From the NCBI GenBank assembly GCA_024500155.1, contig CM044856.1, forward strand, positions 47,058,303 through 47,122,302: a stretch of DNA of 64,000 nucleotides. Direction: 5' to 3'. Of the stretch, positions 54,406 through 64,000 are shown one piece after another (within the stretch, counting starts at the first letter, position 1; each line of letters starts with the position of its first letter). This DNA comes from Chenopodium formosanum. Lineage: Eukaryota; Streptophyta; Magnoliopsida; Caryophyllales; Amaranthaceae. A program made the position numbers and the translations under genes. The notes beneath the pieces were generated by a model. It saw nothing but the letters and a program-made list of their open reading frames with translations. It was not told the DNA's origin and ran no database searches.

Positions 54406-57400
54406 CGATTCACATTAACCATGTCATGAAGCCAAGAAAAACTATTTAAAGGCTTAACATAGGGATGGGGCTAACAAGAGACATATCAGGGGGATTAGCC
54501 TTGATAGCGTCAGCTAACATTTTGTGGCGAATTGCGCGCATCCTTAAACGGGTGAGATGGGACAATGGAATCCCATCCTTAACAAGCACCCGCACGCAGT
54601 AAGGATCAAAGAAGTCAGGACGAGGTTCCCGCCGAAAAAGGGTCAAAGAAGTTAGGATCAGCGGTATTCTTCGGATCATCAGAAGCTTGATCAAGTGGTC
54701 TCTGGGCAACAGAGGTCTGAGGTGCCACCCGGCCGAAAGCCGTAGCAGGCTGCTTCTCAAGAGAAGCACCATGCTCCACTAACGCCACAGACTCTACAGC
54801 CGCCCTTCGGGGGGCAGGAAGAGTTTCACGCCTACTCCAAATAGTAGAAGAGGAGGGCTCAGCTTTTGCACCATTGGATCCCGCACGATAAACAGTTGTC
54901 ACTGTGCCAAAGACAACCCGAGGTTCAGCTGGAACTAGACGCACCTCATTTTGCAAGGAACCAGCATAAACCTCTAGATTATCAAAAATCTTCGGGTGAT
55001 TGTCAGGAGTAGCAGTCAAAGGGTCCTTCCAATTATCAGCCAGCCTAAGAATGCGTCCATCCTGTTTTTCATAACCTGAAAATAGGAGACAAAGAGACAA
55101 AACAACAAAAGGGCCAAGGCAAAAAGGGAAAAGAAGAAGGAAGAGAAAGAAAAGGAACACTTACCATCCTCATGTGTATGGCATAAATGCATGGCAGAGA
55201 GCTGCTTGTTACCCACAATGTACAAGGAGTTAGGCAACCATATCTTGGGGTACCTCAAATTGCCTGACCTAGCTCCTTACAAAACATCAAAAGCTTCCGT
55301 CTCACGAACAGGCTCGCAACGGGAAACAGAAACCCTAGCTATATTCGTGCGGATTTCCCGAAATTTGCGCGGCACAGTAAAAGTAGAAGGCACCCTCACC
55401 TAGAAGAACTTGCCAATTTAATCTCGAAAGCAACGAAGCTTCGGGTAGGACAAAACTCTACTCTCTTTAGGAGCTAAAAAATACCACCCATCCTCCGAGC
55501 CAGAAGCAGTCCTTTTAAGGCTCTTTAAATGAAAGACTTAATAAGGTGCAGAGACTCAAGATACCTTCGAAACCGCAAAAACCATAGCAAGCATATTGAA
55601 GTATGTAGAGATGCGGGATGTAATAAAGAAATGCAGAGGTTGAAGGAGCGGTACACCTTTTCAAGAATGCGATGAAGAGGAACTCAGACCCAAATCCAGC
55701 TAAGAAGCGAATACCGCAGTATGACAAGCAGGGGGAGCAGACACTTTCACACCCTCAACAGGCAAAACCAGCTCATAACCCTCACCAAAACCATAAAACT
55801 TTTGTCCCATAGAAGAAATGTTAAGCTTCCTGGCGTCCTTACGCCAGTTGGAATCCAGCACGCAGTTCTTCGGACCGTAGCACTTGTCATCAAAAAATAA
55901 ATTGGTTTTGCCCTCCTCTACAGGCTCCACAACGTAAGTGGGCTGGCAAGGAATCATAAAAAGTGCGGTCACTAGAAGACTTAGTCATTTTGTTCGAGTT
56001 CACGGCCGGAGAAGGAGATGGTGATGAAGTAACAACACTACCACCCCGTACTAATACATAATGGTCAAACCGATTCACATTAACCATGTCATGAAGCAAA
56101 GAAAAACTATTTAAAAGAAGAACATGGGGATGGGGCTAACAAGAGACATATCAGGGGGATTAGCCTTGATGGCGTCAGCTAAAATTTTGTGGCGCATTAC
56201 GCGCATCCTTAAACGGGTGAGATGGGACAAAGAAATCCCATCCTTAATAAGCACCCGCTCGCAGTAAGGATAAAAAAAGTCAGGATGAGGTTCCCGCCGA
56301 AAAAGGGGTCGAAGAAGTAAGGATCAGCGGTATTCTTCGGATCATCAGAAGCTTGATCAAGTTGTCTTTGGGCAACAGAGGTCTGAGATGCCACCCGGCC
56401 GAAAGCCGTAGCAGGCTGCTTCTCAAGAGAAGCACCATGCTCCACTAACGCCACAGACTCTGCAGCCGCCCTTTGGGGGGCAGGAAGATTTTCACGCCTA
56501 CTCCAAATAGTAGAAGAGGAGGGCTTAGCTTCTGCACGACTAGATCCCGCACGATAAACAGTTGTCACAGTGCCGAAGACAACCCAAAGTTGAGCTGAAG
56601 CTAGACGCTCCCATTTTGCAAGGAACCAGCATAAACCTCTAGAGTATAAAAAATCTTCGGGGGATTGTCAGGAGTAGCAGTCAAAGGGTCCTTCCAATTA
56701 TCAGCGAGCCTAATAATGCGTCTATCCAGTTTTTCATAACCTGAAAATGGGAGACAAAGAGACAAAACTACGTAAGGGCCAAGGCAAAAAGGAAAAAGAA
56801 GAAGGAAGAGAAAGAAAAGCAAGACTTACCATCCTCATGTGTATGACATAAACACATGGCAGAGAGCTGCTTGTTACCTAAAATGTACAAGGAGTTAGGA
56901 AACCATATCTTGGGGTACCTCAAATCGCATGACCTAGCTCCCTGCAAAGCATCAAAAGCTTTTGTCTCACGAACAGGCTCGCAAGGGGAAACAACAACTC
57001 TAGCCATATTCGTGCAAATTTCCTGTAATTTGCACGGCACAGTAAAAGTTGAAGGCACCCTCACCTAGAAGAACTTGTCAATTTAATCCCGAAAGCAATC
57101 AAGCTTCGGGTAGGACAAAACTCTGCTCTCTTTAGGAGCTCCAAAATACTACCCATCCTCCAAGCCAGAAGCAGACCTTTTAAGGATCATTAAATTAAAG
57201 ACTTAAAAAGGTGCAGAGACTAAGGATAGCTTTGAAACCGCAGAAACCATAGCAAGTATATTTAAGTATGTATAGAAGCGAGATGTAATAAAGCAATGCA
57301 GAGGTTGAAGGAGCAGTACACCTTTTCAAGAATGGGATGAAGAGGAACTCAGAACCAAATCCTGCTAAGAAGCGAATACCGCAATATGACCAGTAGAGGG

Positions 57401-57965
57401 AGCAGACACCTTTGCACCCTCAACAGGCAAAACCAGCTCATAACCCTCACCAAAACCATAAAACTTCTGTCCCATAGAAGCAAGGTTCAGCTTCCTGGCT
57501 TCCTTACGCCAGCTGGAATCCAGCACGCAGTTCTTCGGACCGTAGCACTTGTCATCCAAAAATAAATCGGTTTTGCCCTCCTCTATAGGATCCATAACGT
57601 AAGTGGGCTTGCATACAATCATAAAAAGTGCGGTCACTAGGAGACTTAGTCATTTTGGTCGAGTTCACGGCTGGAGAAGGAGATGGTGATAAAGTAACAG
57701 CACTACCACCCCGTACTACTACATAATGGTCAAATCGATTCACATTAACCATGTCATGAAGCCAAGAAAAACTATTTAAAGGCTGAACATGGGGATGGGG
57801 CTGACAAGAGACATATCAGGGTGACTAGCCTTGATGGCGTCTGCTAACATTTTGTGGCGCATTGCGCGCATCCTTAAACGGGTGAGATGGGACAAAGGAA
57901 TCCCATCCTTAACAAGCACCCGCTCTAAGTAAGGATCAAATAAGTCAGGACGAGGCTCCTGCCGA
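54406..57965 (-). repeat. Tandem duplication within the extra gene of element A, period 1665 bp
   Basis: CACATTAACCATGTCATGAA occurs at 54411, 56076 and 57741, exactly 1665 bases apart each time. Each unit runs from the FDPY-x-x-RVLVKDGIPLSHL exon through the YELVLPVEG and GYEK...ADNWKDPL parts to KNTAD, then jumps back to FDP. The third unit (rightmost) is joined to the original 5' end of the gene; the leftmost continues at 42165. The duplications predate insertion of J and D, which hit the leftmost copy. Confidence 0.9.
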
Positions 57966-58226
57966 AAAGGGTGAAAAGCACCACCCTCAGCAGGATGACA
58001 ACTGCCTGACCTAGATTCAGCAGTAGGAGTTGCAGCAGTACCCGCGATGCTCGCAGCGGGGGAACAATCAAGGGGCATAACTAGTTGTATAGGAGTGGAG
58101 GAAGAAGAAAGAGAAATAGGAGGAGTGCGCAGAGAGCTCACCTGAAGGAGAGGATCGGGAAGGAGAATCCGACTCAATGGCCACTTGAGGATCACTTATG
58201 TTCTCACTATCAGAAGCGCTAGACAT
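54406..58226 (-). pseudogene. Antisense extra gene of element A, 5' part
   Basis: The start is ATG 58224-58226 with an acidic, Ser-rich N-terminus (MSSASDSENISDPQ), then a frame change, then RVLVKDGIPLSHLTRLRMRA and HKMLADAIK. Further exons on the minus strand carry FDHYVVVRGGSAV, DDKCYGPKNCVLDSSWRKEA with GQKFYGFGEGYELVLPVEG, and VPSTFTVPCKLQEICTNMAR with RYPKIWFPNSLY. All but the first exon are present two or three times because of the 1665-bp duplication, so no normal product can arise. The layout (acidic N-terminus, conserved middle, Ser-rich part, coiled coil) parallels the extra gene of element D and suggests the same PF04195-like group, though sequence similarity between the two is weak by eye. 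Confidence 0.6.
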
Positions 58227-58958
58227 TGTGAAATATATAAAGACAAAAAGCCCACAAAAAGGAAGAAGAAGGAAATAAGGCACCAAAAATTGAAAATCAG
58301 TTTATGGAGAAAAAACATTGGAGGATTAAAAAGAGGGAATCAAGATCGCAATTACAACAAGAAAAAAGGGGTAAAATTTTGCAAACAAATCAAAAGATAC
58401 AATTTTGTGAAAAAAAAATACAAAAAGAAGCAAAATTGGGTAAGTACATACAACAAAAGGTACAAAGTTAGTACCTTTAGAACAAAACTTGTAGAAACAA
58501 CAGAGAACAACAGCAATTGAGATCCAAGAAATCGAACAGGAGCGAAACTCTAAGCTGTGACAAAAAAAAAGAAAGGCGATTCAGTAAAAAGAAAGGACAA
58601 AGAAGAGGAATGCGAACATGGAAAAAAAATGAAGCAAGAACAAAAGAAAAAAGGTAAGAACTTACTACAACAATGGAGGAGAAACACGCGTCTAGGAATA
58701 GGTACAAGAAAGTAAGAGACTTGCAATAAAAAAAGACGGAGAAGCTGAAAAAATGAGGAAGGTAAAAAGAAATGGGGGATAGTGAAGTTAATACGGAGTT
58801 AATGGGCGGTTGGGCATGAAGTAAAACCAAACTGCCATGTCAGTTCGGTAAAATAATAACTGCAGGCTTGGATGATTGACACGTGTCCCACTCATGCAAA
58901 TGTTGTTCCCGCCCAAATAACAAATTTAAAATAATAAAATATAATTTATCAAGGGAAA
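58227..58958. other. A-rich region upstream of the extra gene of element A
   Basis: A/G-rich on the plus strand, so T/C-rich upstream of the antisense start, consistent with a promoter and leader. A TGACACGTGTCCC palindrome with a G-box lies at 58877-58889. No ORF of interest. Confidence 0.45.
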
Positions 58959-59313
58959 GACTTCAACAGGAGTGATCTAAATTCCACTCAGCAAGATCGT
59001 CATTTCTCAGACTTCAGCGGGAGTCTTCAGCGGGAGTGATTGAAATTCCTCTCATCAAGATCGTCATTTCTCAGACTTCAACGGGAGTGATCGAAATTCC
59101 TCTCTACATGATCGTCATTTCTCAGATATCAGCAGGAGTGATCGAAATTCCTCTCAGCAAGTTCGTCATTTCTAAGACTTTAGCGGGAGTGATTGAAATT
59201 CTTCTAAGCAAAATCATCATTTCTTAGACTTCAGCGGGAGTGATCGAAATCCCTCTCCGCAAAATCGTCATTTCTCAGACTTTAGCAGGAATGATCAAAA
59301 TCTCTCCCTGCAG
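58959..59313. repeat. Minisatellite, about 7 x 51 bp
   Basis: Unit: GACTTCAGCGGGAGTGATCG, AAATTCCTCTC, AGCAAGATCGTCATTTCTCA. The 51-base period equals 17 codons, so a repetitive ORF results, which I do not take as a gene. Such arrays are common near the 3' end of Tat elements. Confidence 0.92.
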
Positions 59314-59360
59314 TTTTAGCAAGCAACGACCAAGTGTGCGCTCAGCAGGCAGAAACATAG

Positions 59361-60690
59361 TGTAGACACCTAAAAATGTCTCCCCAAAACCAAACCCGAT
59401 GATGAACAACCTTTCACCGCTACTATTGGTCGGGTTCAGTATTTAATCCCGAGCGTGCTTAAAAAATCGTATTTGATTAAATTCATGTTTTTGAACGGTC
59501 CATGGATTAGTCTTGATGTTTGGTAAAAGCATAGTTTTTTTATGTCAGCCCAAACTTATTATTTAATTTTAGTCCAAACCCTTTTTTATTTTATTTTTTG
59601 GCCCAAACCTTTTGTTTATTTTTATTTAATTATTTTCTTATTTTAGCCCAAATAATAATAAGTCAGAAAAGACCCGAAATTATCAATCGGAACTTCAAAT
59701 GCCGAATGAAATTAGGGTTAAAAAATGTATTTAGATGGAAAAGTGGGCTGGAAATTCCCGTGCCACGGTAGACAGCCACCGTGTCACGGGAATCCTTCCC
59801 GTCTGACGGTGGGATTTCCCGTGACACAAGAAGTCTGCCGTGACACGGGACATTCCGTGTCTTTTTCGCGTAAACCCTTAACGCATTTTCTTTCCCGTTT
59901 TCTGAAAATTTCCCGCGTCACACTAAAAATGTACCATGTCACGGGAAAGTTTGCCGTCTGACGGTGGTAATTCCCGTGTCACGGTACAGTTTTCCGTGTC
60001 ACGGGATACTTTTTTAGGGTTTTATCATTTTAGGGTTCCGTGTGCTCCCTCAGCACATTTTCCCTATAAATACCCCCTTATTTCTGATGTACGGGGCATC
60101 AATTAATTCTTTGGTTTATTTTTCTCTCTTCTATGCTTTAGCCTAAACACTAGCCTACCCTTTTCACTTCAAAATTCCTTCTTCAAGTACTCAAAGGATT
60201 TCATAATTTACTCGGGATTCTGTCCTTAAGCCAAGGCGTGAAAGAAAGAACTGTTTGAGGGTTTGACCCCAAATCAACTCTACTTTATTTAATTTAATTT
60301 AATTATTGTTTTATTATTTTCTTGAAGTTACTAACTCATTTATTATTTTGTAGTTGCAAACAAACAGAATCAAAGTAAGAATCGTGTTCCTTTTATTTCT
60401 ATTATTTTTCTGACGATTTTATATTGTTGGAATTATTGCGATTAAATTGTTTCTAATATTAATGTTTGTTCTGTTATATTTATTGATCACCATATTACAT
60501 GTTAAAAGGAATATATAATTGAAAATCACGCCTAATAAGATAATTTGGACAACCGGTTTAGGATCGTTTTTAATCTTGTTAATTAATTCAAGTGATCACC
60601 AATAATTTAGAATTATATGTGTGCATTAATGTTCAACCAATTTAGTTAAATAATAGTTTGGAGCGAATTGAATATTTGTTTTGTTTTATT
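59361..60690 (+). mobile_element. Element G: Tat-like LTR, right boundary unresolved
   Basis: Starts TGTAGACACCTAAAAATGTC, much like LTR B (TGTAGACATC). It has a TATAAAT at 60065-60071 and a leader-like stretch. Between 59745 and 60012 lies a block of CCGTGTCACGG-type palindromes in the place where LTR B has GCGC modules. No primer site or gag follows; from about 60700 the sequence resembles the 3' part of element C. It may be a solo or truncated LTR. Confidence 0.6.
59745..60012. repeat. Array of CCGTG(TCA)CGG palindromic motifs in LTR G
   Basis: Repeated CCGTGTCACGGGAA, TTCCCGTG(C/A)CAC, CCGTCTGACGG(T) and TGCCGTGACACGGGA occur about ten times in both orientations, many containing the palindrome CCGTGTCACGG or CCGTCTGACGG. 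Confidence 0.85.
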
Positions 60691-60699
60691 ATGTTCTAT

Positions 60700-61887
60700 T
60701 CTTTATTTTTCTTTTGCATTTGCTCATTTAGTAACCCAAATTGAGCCATTTTCCCTTCTTTAGCATAACCACATTACAAACCAATGGACATTTGCTTTAT
60801 TTTCACCTTTATTAGTTTTTGTGAAGCATTCTCGGGACTTGATTTGTATTTTTGGTTAATGAAAGTGAGAATAAGAATGAAAAAGAAGTGAAAAACTCAA
60901 ATTTTGGTACTTGTGATTATATTGGTTATGTTGAATGGTTTGAGTAAATGAGAAGAAAATAGAGGAAATAAAAGAAAAAGCCGCTCAAAGTTAAAAGAGG
61001 CGAGGCAAAGAATAAAAAGAAATGAAAAAAAAAGAAGAAAATATTGAGAAAATACAAAAATATTTGTTGTTTGGTTGAAAAAGAATAAGCTTGGGGGAGG
61101 AGTTGCTAGAATTTTTTATTTGAAAGTTGGTAGTTTATTGAGTTTGAATTGAGGAATGATCAACCTTGCTTCACTTCTAAGTTTACCACTAATTTCCAAA
61201 TTTATTTCCGCACCCTTTACCCTAGCCTAAACGTTTCAACCCTTTTAAGACCTTTTGACCTTAGTAAGGTTTAGTTACTACTGATGGAGGGTAATCAAGC
61301 TAATCCTATTGAGCGAGCTATCAATGCCAAGATGTCGGGTAGCCTAAATGTTTTTCATTGCTTATTTTGTTCCGATTCCTTCGAGGAATCTCGAGATATC
61401 ACTTTAAAAGTGGATGCAAAACTAGTGAGGATGCGGGAGTTTGGTTGGAGATAAGGAAGAGTGAAAGTCCCTCTAAGTTCTCTACCCTTTGCATGCTTTA
61501 TGTGTGCATCAACCTTAGCTATTCTTTTGCTTGGCTACCTTTAATGTCTAGAAAGGATTGTATTCTTGTGCATTTAGCCCATTGTTTGTGTTTGGTTTGA
61601 AATATCAAAACTCGAGTTTTCTTGATTTCACCTTTGCCTTGAATGTTATGTGTTGCCAAGAGTTGTGGGTTAAACCTCTTAGGAAACCCTCACGAGAGCT
61701 TACTCGTCCTCTTTGGCGACATAGGGGTTTAAAGGGCTTGATGCATACGCTAAATGCATCCAAGATTCCTACGACAGTGAGTTAGTGTACATTCTTTCTC
61801 TTTGTCTCTATTTTGTTTCTTTTGCTTTCAATAATTCCATCTTGTTCTCTTTTGCCTTAGCTTTGCTCGAGGACGAGCAAAGGTTTA
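60700..61887 (+). other. 3' noncoding region of Athila-like element H
   Basis: No gag-pol; only its 3' end is present, so the element is truncated on the left. AAGCTTGGGGGAGGAG at about 61087 and motifs CAAGATGTCGGGTAGCC, TTCCTTCGAGGAATC and CCTCACGAGAGCTTA also occur in element C. The short ORFs (for example 61358-61785) are not like known proteins. Confidence 0.6.
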
Positions 61888-61900
61888 GCTTGGGGGAATT
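61888..61900 (+). promoter_or_regulatory. Polypurine tract of element H
   Basis: GCTTGGGGGAATT directly before the TG of the LTR. Confidence 0.8.
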
Positions 61901-62499
61901 TGATGCGTGACATTTATGTCACTCTTAGAAAGTATTTTTAGAGTCATTTTCGCGTTTATTTAATCTTATTTTCCCTTTCTTTCTCTTGTTTTCTCTTAAT
62001 AACATTTCTTGTTTATTTTGGTAATTTTGTCGTGTTTTAGTTCTTTTCGTAGTTTTTATTAGAATTAGTTTATTTTTCGTATTTTATTTGCTTTTGATTT
62101 GTTATATTTTGTTCTTTATTTTTCCTTGAAAGTATTCTAATTTACTTTTATTTATTTTAATTGGTTTTGAGTCAATTTTATTTCACTTTCTTTACTTGTA
62201 TAGTTTTTTTTTTAGTTTTTATTAGTTTTAAGTTTATTTTGTTATTTATTTGATTTTATTTACTTGTATAGTTTTATTTAATTTTTATTAGTTTAGTGTT
62301 ATTTCTCTTTTTCTATTTTACTTTATTTTATTCCTAATTTATTTTTTTCTTTTTTATTTGTCTTGATTTCTCCTCGGTTTTGTGCTTAGGGTCCCGGGTT
62401 TCATGTCAAGTGAGTTCGGAGTTCGGGGACGAGTGAAAGTGTGCAATTCTTCTTTGATGGCTGTTGCCAACCTCTCATCCATCACCCCACCATATCTTA

Positions 62500-62960
62500 T
62501 TCTCCACCACAACAGCACCTCACTCCCCTGCAACCCCGCAAACACCACACACACCAGCACCTCACTCCCCTGCTCCCTGCTACACCACCACAGCCCAAAC
62601 CAGCCTGCAACCCCTCACACCACTCACCACCAGCCAACAACCACCTGACCACCAATTGCAACAGCATTTCACACCTCCTCCTTCCACCCTCACGCACACA
62701 ACAGCCCACCAATTTACACCTCACAGCACCCAAACCACCCACACAACACCACTCACCACCAGTCCAGCCTTACCACCGCAAACACCACACACACCAGCAG
62801 CCACCCAAACCACTAACACCGTTGCTCCCCCCACCTCCAGCTCCCACGCACCTGACCACCAATTTCACCCCTGAACGCAACTCCCCTGCTGCCACCAATC
62901 AACAACCGCGAACCCGCAATTGCCCAAACCAGCCAGGCATTCCTGTCCCCTCCACCAATT
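62500..62960. repeat. C/A-rich low-complexity repeat in LTR H
   Basis: CGCAAACACCACACACACCA followed by GCACCTCACTCCCCTGC recurs at about 62536 and 62775, with related pieces between. Three overlapping plus-strand frames stay open here only because stop codons are rare in such sequence. Confidence 0.75.
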
Positions 62961-63029
62961 AAGCAACCAATCGACCCAAAAATCAGAACAATTAGCAAAT
63001 TAATCAAGTTCCAGCAAACAAATGAGTGT

Positions 63030-63155
63030 TCGGCCGAACGTCGAGTCAGAGACTTTGGGGGTTTTGTTATTCGAAGAGGAGTGGTCAAACATACCCATGG
63101 TTCGACCGAACCAACCCCGTAGTTCGGTCGAACCAACCATTGGTTCGATCGAATT
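63030..63155. repeat. TTCG(R/Y)YCGAA palindrome cluster in LTR H
   Basis: GTTCGGCCGAAC, GGTTCGACCGAACC, GTTCGGTCGAACC and GGTTCGATCGAA lie within 125 bases. Each has the core TTCG-2N-CGAA. Confidence 0.85.
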
Positions 63156-64000
63156 ATTTCACAAGCCTCGCACACGATTTTTAATGAGGATCGAACGATG
63201 ATGATGCAATTGGTGTTGATAGCCATTGATTTGGAGCATTAATTATGATAGATGGTGGTGATTCAATGATGATTATTGATGAACGGTGGTGTCAATATTG
63301 AAGCAGCCAATTACGAAGAAGAAGGGGAAATAGGTAGTTGATGGTTTTTGTGGGGATTTGTGGGTTTATTTTATTATTTCATTTTCTTTTTCTTTTTCTT
63401 TTTATTTCTTTGTTTTCTTTTCCCTTTTTCTTATTTTCTTTCTTTTATTTTTATTTTAGTTTTCTATTTTTACTTTTCCTTTTTATTTTATTTTCTATTC
63501 CTTCTTTTTTCTATTTTCCCTAGTTTTATTAAGTTAGTATAAATAACCATTTTTGGGGTAATTAGGGGGACATTCAATAACTATCTATTCTACTCTCTAA
63601 TTAGTTTTAGGTTAGGTTAGGATTAGCCTTCATCGGTAGAGAGAGAAAGTGAGGTTTTCTTCATTAATGAACTTGGATTTTGAAGAAGGAGCTTGTTCAA
63701 TCCTTTGTAGACCTTCATCTTCAATTAATGAGCAATCTCTTACTCTCTCTCCTCTATTTTTATTTGTTTTATTTTGATTATTATTTTAGTTGGTTGTATT
63801 GCTTGTTAATCATGTTTATCCTTGATTGTTTGTTAATTAATCTTGTTATTAACATGATTAGTGAGTAATTTCCCCATTAAGGGGATGGTTGTGGTGTAGT
63901 TGGACCTTGAGCATGTTCTAGGGTTTAGAATTGATTTATTTGTGATTAAAGTCTTTATATGCTTGATATTCTTTAATCTTCTTGCAAGTGCACATTGTTG

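Larger units (their letters stand above)
61901..64000 (+). mobile_element. 3' LTR of element H (runs out of the window)
   Basis: Begins TGATGCGTGACATTTATGTC. It contains T-rich tracts, a C/A-rich repeat region (62500-62960), palindromes (63030-63155), a TATAAAT at 63538-63544, and ends at the window edge in GTGCACATTGTTG, which resembles the LTR of element C near 8878-8895. An LTR above 2.1 kb is long but known for Athila-type elements. No gene is expected here. Confidence 0.75.

Noticed and set aside
59036..59227. Repetitive protein gene (VIEIPL repeats)
   Set aside because: Produced by a 51-base minisatellite whose period is a multiple of three.
58227..59360. 3' LTR of element A just before 59361
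   Set aside because: No sequence like LTR A (2843-3217) occurs here; the 3' LTR of A is missing or outside the window.
62441..62962. Proline/threonine-rich protein genes
   Set aside because: Several overlapping frames are open in C/A-rich low-complexity LTR sequence; no start context or domain.
59361..64000. G and H as one element
   Set aside because: G starts like a Tat LTR and H ends with an Athila-type polypurine tract and a different LTR; they do not match each other.

Overview
This window is repeat-dense nuclear DNA of a flowering plant, probably a eudicot; the sequence does not identify a species. I find no intact host gene, tRNA or rRNA gene. Almost everything belongs to nested LTR retrotransposons of the Ty3/gypsy Tat and Athila type, plus DNA transposons and one TRIM solo LTR. 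The signs are dual RNase H domains, GAG-PRO-RT-RH-INT order, TG...CA LTRs with 5-bp target duplications (TSDs), and extra genes placed antisense between pol and the 3' LTR.

Layout. Bases 1-455 hold the tail of an element extra gene. A non-autonomous Mutator-like element (1224-2360) lies in AT-rich sequence. Host element A starts with an LTR at 2843 and its degraded gag-pol runs on the + strand to 6530. There it is split by element B (6531-30321, TSD CAAGG); its pol resumes at 30327-31526, is split again by non-autonomous element F (31527-37586, TSD GACAT), and ends at 37592-38437. The antisense extra gene of A runs from 58226 down to 39739. It is internally tandem-duplicated (1665-bp unit) and interrupted by a CACTA end fragment (J), which is itself split by autonomous-type element D (42920-54083, minus orientation). 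A 51-bp minisatellite, a Tat-like LTR (G, from 59361) and the 3' part of an Athila-like element (H, LTR from 61901) close the window.

Element B is itself a stack. Its 5' LTR holds a fragment of a second A-family copy (A') and a non-autonomous Athila-like element (C, 7994-12645). Its leader holds a Cassandra solo LTR with 5S rRNA-like sequence (12737-13027). Its gag-pol (13710-20171) is worn. Downstream lie two antisense intron-bearing genes: a DUF7745-like gene (22578 to 21081) and a plant mobile domain (PMD) gene (26708 to 23378). The PMD gene is split by a CACTA element carrying eight hairpins.

How the parts relate. D and F look like an autonomous/non-autonomous pair: related LTRs, the same type of primer-binding site, similar polypurine tracts and a shared 3' segment. 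From LTR pairs the order of insertion is A (oldest), B, D, then F, whose 458-bp LTRs differ by one base that I can see. The most notable material is the antisense gene cargo (PMD, DUF7745-like and gypsy-transposase/coiled-coil types) and the CpG-rich palindromic modules that mark noncoding parts of several elements. Element boundaries come from reading repeats and TSDs by eye; family names for weakly conserved proteins are inference.
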